Positions 57,601-64,000 of a DNA stretch of 64,000 nt are shown one piece after another. The notes beneath the pieces were generated by a model, which saw only the letters and a program-made list of their open reading frames with translations, had not been told where the DNA came from and did no database searches. This DNA is from Crambe crambe (Eukaryota; Porifera; Demospongiae; Poecilosclerida; Crambeidae). How positions within the stretch are numbered: the stretch's first letter is position 1; every line of letters begins with the position of its first letter. The position numbers were made by a program, and so were the translations under genes. The DNA lies in assembly GCA_963924555.1 (NCBI GenBank), contig OZ004587.1, positions 6,030,075 through 6,094,074 of the forward strand. Reading direction: 5' to 3'.

Positions 57601-60600
57601 TTTCATTAGCAGCATATGGAGCATTGATGAATCCAATGACCACATCTGTGATTATACCATACCATAGTATGATTCTTATCAAAGATGCTTAGCTAGTTAA
57701 CTTGCTACAAACTTAAAGATTTCTGAAGCAGATATAGCTATAGATGTTTTATGAGGTAGTTAACTGATTATGGGTACCATCTTCATCTATGATTGTGATT
57801 GATGTGACATTGGGCTCAATTGACAGAGTGAACATTGACTGAGGTAGTGGTCTGGGATGCAAGAGGAGAGTAAAACTTTCATCTGTTTCATAGACATCAT
57901 CATCATTGATGGAAACATTAGAGCAAACTTTGCGTGGCTTAGATGATCCACTGCTGATAGGAAATCTTTGTGAAAGTCCAGTTTCAGTAAAATCACCTCC
58001 ATCTATTGTTGAAATTAACTGATGACTCAAATTCGTGCAAGAATTGTGTAATAATTATGCAGCTGGCTATGCATGTATTTCACCTGCAGTTCCTCTGACT
58101 GAAGTGTATTCAGTGATTACTTCAAATATTAAACTTTCATCTGGTGGTGGGTTAGTCATAATGATGCAAATTTCCACGAAACCATTGGCCTCACTAACTG
58201 AGTACTGGAGCTGCTCAAATCCAACTATAATGGCTGAAAATTAAATACCAATAGAACTAGAAATGACATTAGAAATTGAAAAGCTTACCATCATTGTCAA
58301 TAATGTTTATTAAGGTATTCACAGAAAGGTTAGTTGGAGTTTCAAAAGTAGGAAACCCATTATTGGCTGCAGCACTTGCTTGGAAAGTCTCTGTACCTTC
58401 TGGAAGAGTATCATGATTTAGAAAAAAAGGGAAGGTGACATTCTGCAATTCTGGGGGGAAGTTAATGATGGTGAACACTATTCCAGGTGGTCCAATGCTA
58501 TAGTCATAATTGATGCCATTCACAGATTGAAGTGTAGCAGCTTGTAAGCCCATACAACTGGAATTGACATTAATAGCCACAGAATACATTTGCTCAGTAA
58601 TACGGTTATCTTCCTTAATTAGAATCACATTTCTGAATAAATTCCTCTGGTCAGGCTCTTGAAAGTTGTACGATTGTTGTGCAAAGCCAATCTTAAGAGC
58701 TGTTAAAGAAATAAGGGTGTAGCTATAGTAAATAAGGATCATTGATATACCATCTATGAACTAATCATTATGGACTCACAATCATCATCAATGATATTGC
58801 AGATGCTTTTATTTTGCTTGATTTTTACCCCAGAAGTCTGTAAGGCTGAATTAACTTGAAGAAAGACAACAAACTGTTGTACTTTTGCTTCATCAATTTC
58901 ATCATCAACTATAGGAATATTGGCTGGTAATTCAAAGACTGGTTCAGATAAGTTTTCATCAGCAGGAAAAATAATCTCAAGCACAGATCTATCGAAATCT
59001 GCCTCCTCTATAGAAATTATGCATAGCTAATTATCATGTAATCAAATCATCAACAGGATTGCTTACGTGCTCTATTTGGAGATATTTCATCATCAGGAAA
59101 ATCACCAATGATGCCTCTTGACTGAGCAGCACCAACTGTCAATGGAGTTACCTTTAATGTTACAGGATTGGCAAGGAATATGGACTGGCTTTTGAGAACT
59201 CTCACAGGCATCACTGCATTTGGTCCTTCCTTGCCCCAGTAGCTGCATCCAGGAATTGTGAATTCAGCAACTATGAAAATTCCATGACAGATTTATAATC
59301 TCACTTTCTAAGTAGTAAGGTTAAAGTGGTAAATCATTATGGTTAGCTAGCTATACTTGCATAAATTCTTTAATAATACTCAGAAGGTGCATAGCTATAG
59401 GATACAAAACTAATTCAGGATCAATAGACATGACACACCATTGGTATCTATTATTGTTCCCTTCACTTTGCTGATTATTATTGTATTGTTTCCAAGCACA
59501 GATAATGGAGTGTGCAGATTCAATGAGATGATAAAGGTCTCATCTTCTTCTTGGGCAACTGCATCCACTAGAAGTGCTAAAGAAACAAGTTGTTGATCAG
59601 TACTTTCAGATGAAATGTTTATGAGATTTCCACCGAGCAAACGCACATCTCCTGTCCCTAGAATATAAAGTAGTTCATCACAGTCATTATAACTAGCATG
59701 CATGCAATATACCTGCAGTTACAGGAGTCAATTGGATTGAACCTATGACCTCTTGAGAGGCCGATCCTGATAGAAAGCCAATTCCAACAGCATAATTCTG
59801 TAATCGCTCACCTCCACTGAATTCAGTTTGATTGAATCCAAACACTACAATTGCATGCATGCATTGGGAAAAAATCATACAACTTTTGGAATTACGATCA
59901 AAAAAATCCCCTGGGTTTCGAATTACACAATCATGCATACAACTGAGAGGGGGGAAAAATAGTTACACCATATATAGCTATGAAGTACACGCACTACTGA
60001 GATACACAGTAACTGTTATAGTACTGTATTGCTTACCTAGAGGACAAAGTTTACAACCTTCATATTCACCGGTTTGAAATGAAAAACCAACTGGCCCTAT
60101 GCCATGAGTACAACAGTTATTTAGTGAGACTACCTCGAAAGAACCTCCACAACTTGAAGTGCCATAGCATATGACTTCATGAGGCCTCACAATTACTATA
60201 AAATTATAGTCATTATCAATAGGTTATTGGTCAGCTGATCTAGTTAAGTAGCTATTGGTTCTGTCTTCTATAGCCAAAGTAACCACATGGCAATACATGC
60301 ATGGAAGATGTGATCTAGTGAAAGGAAAAAAATTTATGCTGAATAAACAGGCCATGTAGGGTTAGCCTGTACTTTAACAGTTTCTGTCAACAAAAATCAA
60401 AATAATGCTGCCTTCAATAATAATCCCTACATCACTGCCTCCCACCAAGCTGCTTTAATCATTCATGTCAGTATAAAAGTGTTCTACTTGGTTTAGGCAG
60501 TGATGTAGGGATTATTATTGAAGGCAGCTTTTTGTTGACAGAAACTGTTAAAGTACAGGCTAACCCTACATGGCCTTTTTATTTAGCATAATTTTTTTTC

Positions 60601-63600
60601 CTTTCACTTGTTTGTTTACTTTTTGTTTGAATAATTATTGTTTTCAAGTAAAAATTAATTAATAGCTTTTTTTAATTTTTTTAATTTTTTTTTTTTTTAT
60701 TTCTATTTTTTACATATATCAATTTATCACAAAGGCTAGACTAGCTAGCAACAGTAATTAAGTATTGGATGAAAAGACAGTTAGATGATACCATCCACCC
60801 AGGGAGAGTGAATTGGAAGGTGATTAATAGCTGGTTGGAACGCGCGTACGTGCAACGTTATAGTGACAGACGCGTGCGCATGACAAATGAAAATGGCTGA
60901 TAATAGTTTATATAATGAAAAGTCGTTCGATATGAGTGATCATTTTGAAGGGAAACTGTGATGGTAAAAGCACATTGTGTGGTTATAACTGCACAAGTTG
61001 ATATGAATTTCAATGTGAAAGGATCATGGAGTTACAGCCTGGCAAGGAGATGATGATGATGATGAACGAATCATAAAAATTTTAGATTTAGGCGGCGGCT
61101 GGTGCCGATCGTTGACGCTGTTCTGGAGGAGTTTGAGCAGTCATATCATCATCTTCTGCATTGTTTTCCAGATGTAAGAAGTTTAGTTGAGCCTGTACCA
61201 AGAATAGAAGAGATACAGAGAGTCTAGTTTGTATTGTTCTAATGAGAGAAGCCACGCCCATTCCGTGCTAACCCTACATAGAGAGTGCGGTAGATACACT
61301 TGTGCAATGCAATGCACAAAGGATGAGTATACGTACATGTTGACACATAGACTGAAAGCCTGAAAGCACATGGATGATATTTGAGACTACAGGAATGATA
61401 TCAATACTCCTGAATTGAGTTATAATGTGACCCCATTGGCAGTTATTAATTACTTACAAACACAGGAGACACCATTTCCACTGTATCCATGGTTACATGT
61501 ACAGGTATAGCTTCCAGGAGTGTTGGTACATGTAGCATTTGAGTCACAGTTGTTACCACTGGCACACTCATTAATATCTGTATGAAAAAACTATATTCAA
61601 TGCTATTAAATTGGGGGCATGGCCATTGTGCACCGTGCAATTTATACCCAGCAGAAAATTCAGCCAAAAGTTGAAGAGCAGCCAACTTTACAGCTAACTG
61701 CTGGTTTTATATACCCTACTAGCTAATCAGCCAGCTATGGCCAGCAGCAAGCCAAATTGTGTTTCCCATTTCTCATTCATTTTTATTTTATCTCCATCTC
61801 CCCCTTTAGGAGGTGTGATATTACAGGGGCATTAGGCCAAACTCTTTCCTCCATTATGGGAGGATATCTGTGCAGACAGACACTTGCCATACTCCTACTC
61901 ATTGCTGGGCCCAGCATGAGGTCACCCTCTTGTAGTACCTTTCAGCAATGGGCAGGGAGGTCGGGTGACATATATCGTGGATATCCCTTAGCAAAACAAC
62001 AATCATTAGCTACAGTGCCCCAGGTTGCCTAGATGACAGAGCTGATGACATGGGTATAACCAGGCCTGTCACCCTTAGCAAAGCAAGGGGAATAGCCACT
62101 GTAAACAACCCCAGGTGACCTGGACAGATGTCAACGTCTAGTAATGTAGCTAGACATATTTACCATCACAAGTAATGCCATTTCCATTGTATCCATGGTT
62201 ACATGTACAGGTATAGCTTCCAGGAGTGTTGATACACATAGCATTAGAGTCACAGTTGTTAGTACTGGCACACTCATCTACATCATCTGTACACAGAGGA
62301 ACAGCATCCAAGAATAATGTTACATACTTTTTATGCTGTACTTTTCGAAATAAATGAATAAATAATAGTGAATAAATAAGGGTTCTTACATAGCTAATTA
62401 TACACAAACTATTATGTACTCACACTGGATAAACTTTAATCCTCCAGGATAACCGTAAGAGTTGTAATATCCAAATCCATAAACAGATACACCGATTCTT
62501 GCATCAGAGTCAACATGCAAGAGTGTGTGGTCTCCAGCAGACAAGGCCACTCTAGTAATGTATCCACAAATACGACCACTTGAGCAATAAATTTCAGTCC
62601 ATGTTGAATTTAGTGGACTTGTGGAGTCAAGAAGAATCTTGTTTGGCTGGTAATACCTTGTGGATACATATACTGTTATATAGTTTGTAGTGAATCCTGA
62701 TGGGATATTGAAGACATAGTTATTACTGTACTGTTCCACTGGTGGTATCATCATCATGAAAGGGTCACCAGTAATGAAATATCCAAGTGCAAACTGAGTG
62801 ACCAGTATGGGAGCAGAAGACTCAATATTGCAGAAGCTATTAGGGTTGATCCTGAACTCAGTCCAATCTCCAGCAACCAAAAGTGAATACACTTTTAATT
62901 GAGGGAATGTTGTACAGTTCATACTGATAGTGGTAGAATTCCAAGCAGCAATGATCCTGATGATCTCACCCGACATCCTTCCTTCAAGGGAAACCACAAA
63001 GAAAGAAGTGCCCCATGTAGATATTGGTGGTATCTGTTCTGTCAGATGGTCACAACCTCCTACTGTATTATTTGTAGGTATGATAATACATCTGTGGTTG
63101 CTGAAAAAGGATATTGGCTTTGTCGATGTTATTCTCACACCAGTGGAGTCGGAACTTGAGATTAAGTATGTTTCGAGACTATTTAACATGAATGTAGTAG
63201 AGGGAGTAGTGATTGTAGTGTTATCTTCACATCCAACAATGACTATGTCACTTATAAACCCTAGTAGTCCAGCATATGTTATCCCATAATACTCATATTC
63301 ATCCACTGCTAGGTTACTGCAAGGCAAGGCTAAGAATGCATCACTACTATACTGCCCATAGGAGAAACCATATACAGTGAGTTTACTATCTCCCTCAGCT
63401 TTGACATGTATCCCTTTATTTCGCTCAGTGATGCTGTTTGATCGGACTTGGAATGTATGTGGTAAAGTCACAACTGTTGTAGAATAATTTGTAGCCATTC
63501 CATTGAAGGTAAATCCTCTGGCCTCCACATTAAAATTAACAGGATTAGATTCTGGTGTGTATACAAGGAGTTGGAGGGTTGGTTCTGTATTGATACGATA

Positions 63601-63653
63601 ATTGGTAGAAAATCCCAGGAAATATTCGTTAGCCTTGCTCTCAAAGATAATCT
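54279..63653 (-). CDS. Copy D: secreted IgGFc/EGF/Calx-beta/Fn3 protein (class II, 5' end outside window)
   Basis: 23 exons visible, from the IgGFc exon (62424-63653) to the terminal stop (54279-54281), all open and in consistent phase, so D looks functional over the visible part. The signal peptide and Ig exons should lie to the right of the window. It differs from B in having two EGF exons after the IgGFc domain, in the lengths of Calx-beta 2-5, and in the Fn3 sequence (GPQDSTYFQ against GPQHATHVQ). These features group it with C. The intron between the six-Cys exon and the next EGF exon carries a D-specific insertion of about 1 kb. Confidence 0.8.
54931..59844 (-). CDS. Copy D: nine Calx-beta domains (17 exons)
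   Basis: Exons: 59713-59844, 59439-59657; 59067-59270, 58780-59007; 58289-58699; 58084-58233, 57778-58002; 57505-57645, 57169-57375; 56947-57102, 56642-56890; 56363-56503, 56092-56298; 55749-55889, 55488-55700; 55232-55384, 54931-55179. All are open and divisible by three. Domain ends DDDG, DEDG, DNDG and starts such as [16 protein letters not shown] are typical of Calx-beta. Confidence 0.85.
60037..60195 (-). CDS. Copy D: six-cysteine (TB-like) module
   Basis: 159 bp, phase 1-1, open: [43 protein letters not shown]. Confidence 0.6.
60319..60607. mobile_element. Palindromic foldback element in copy D
   Basis: Arms of about 115 bp starting GTGAAAGGAAAAAAATTTAT and its inverse, containing GGCCATGTAGGGTTAGCCTG and AATAATCCCTACATCACTGC. 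Absent from the matching intron of C. Confidence 0.8.
60608..61285. other. D-specific insertion, mostly unrecognised
   Basis: With the preceding palindrome this forms a block of about 1 kb missing from C. It includes a T-rich tract and ends in sequence containing CGTGCTAACCCTACATAGAG, echoing the palindrome arms. On the plus strand a stretch ending at 61225-61227 reads RRRLVPIVDAVLEEFEQSYH and LVEPVPRIEEIQRV before a stop; without a start or homologue it is only a possible captured exon fragment. Confidence 0.35.
61458..62286 (-). CDS. Copy D: two EGF exons
   Basis: Exons 62164-62286 ([31 protein letters not shown]) and 61458-61577 ([31 protein letters not shown]). Both have six cysteines and calcium-binding starts. 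The second exon has the right flank of C's middle EGF and the left flank of C's last EGF, so it looks like a fusion of two ancestral exons. Confidence 0.75.
61590..62160. other. Intron with repeat shared with C
   Basis: Homologous to 34100-34610 (GCTGGGCCCAGCATGAGGTC). The short plus-strand open frame at 61757-62032 shows no motif and is not supported as a gene. Confidence 0.4.
62424..63653 (-). CDS. Copy D: IgGFc-binding protein N-terminal-like domain
   Basis: A 1230-bp phase 1-1 open exon: [129 protein letters not shown]. The intact class II version. Confidence 0.85.
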
Positions 63654-64000
63654 CTGCATAAAATATCATATTCAGCTAATGGCTTTTTTTAAACTGGCTT
63701 TTTTTAAACTACTAGCTAGCTAGTAGGTTCTGCTTGGAAATGGTTTTCAAAGAGATTGGTAAAAAATCCTAGGTAGCCCCACTCTCGAAAATGAAAAATT
63801 AATAAACAAGTTAGCTAGTTTGCTCTAATAATCATGGATGTTGTCAACTGTGTAGTCAATCAGATTCTGGAACAGAGGTAAAAGTTTTGACCATTCTAAT
63901 GCACAGAAGACCCTGTAATGGATCCTTGATTATGCTGTCATAAACAGACATTCAGATTATGCCAATAAATGCCAGAGTCCACGGGTATACAGCCCAAGAA
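63654..64000 (-). other. Upstream intron of copy D
   Basis: Begins like the matching intron of C (AACTACTAGCTAGCTAGTAG, CCTAGG), then differs. No exon recognised before the window edge. Confidence 0.5.

Noticed and set aside
52300-64000. Sponge aggregation factor gene identity
   Set aside because: Calx-beta repeats and clustering fit, but no Wreath domain was seen and the IgGFc/EGF/Fn3 parts differ, so no aggregation factor symbol is assigned.
1-64000. Virus-like or LTR elements
   Set aside because: No long terminal direct repeats, integrase, capsid or envelope-like frames were recognised.

Overview
The window looks like animal nuclear DNA, most likely from a demosponge (possibly Amphimedon-like). 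Genes have many short exons with GT-AG introns. The encoded proteins combine secreted animal domains (Ig-like, calcium-binding EGF, IgGFc-binding N-terminal domain, Calx-beta, Fn3), and the non-coding DNA is AT-rich and full of TAGCTA-type sequence and small transposons. The species is an inference; the domain content and intron structure are read directly.

All recognisable host genes lie on the minus strand and form one head-to-tail array of four paralogues, read from right to left. Copy D spans 54279 to beyond 63653, with its 5' part outside the window. Copy B (40444-53805) is complete. Copy C (27581-39713) is a decayed copy. Copy A runs from 27185 to just past position 1; its last 16 codons should lie a few bases outside. 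Gaps between neighbours are only about 0.4-0.7 kb. The full protein, best seen in B (about 2,000 residues, 27 exons), is: signal peptide, Ig-like domain, three EGF domains, IgGFc-binding domain (one 1.24-kb exon), one EGF, a six-cysteine TB-like module, nine Calx-beta domains (17 exons), one Fn3 domain, stop. No membrane anchor is visible, so a secreted or matrix protein is expected. Apart from the last two, every internal exon starts and ends in phase 1, so domains can be added, lost or skipped without changing frame.

Exon lengths and protein details split the copies into class I (A, B) and class II (C, D), arranged D(II)-B(I)-C(II)-A(I). This is best explained by tandem duplication of a two-gene unit of about 26.7 kb. 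B and the visible part of D are open in every exon. C carries at least six disabling changes. A carries one 4-bp frameshift in its ninth Calx-beta domain. A also has a 14.2-kb intron (11052-25219) where B has 0.72 kb.

That intron and smaller introns hold many mobile elements, often datable because the paralogue keeps the empty site: a Mutator-like element carrying gene fragments (8641-10050), a tRNA-promoter-bearing TIR element (in A and B), a pogo-like MITE, Penelope-like tails with a hammerhead ribozyme core, 5-bp-TSD elements (one duplicating a splice donor), a 2.3-kb element with a 70-bp minisatellite, and many long palindromes. The array resembles a rapidly evolving cell-surface/matrix recognition family. 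A role in adhesion, allorecognition or defence is inferred from domains and copy turnover, not shown.
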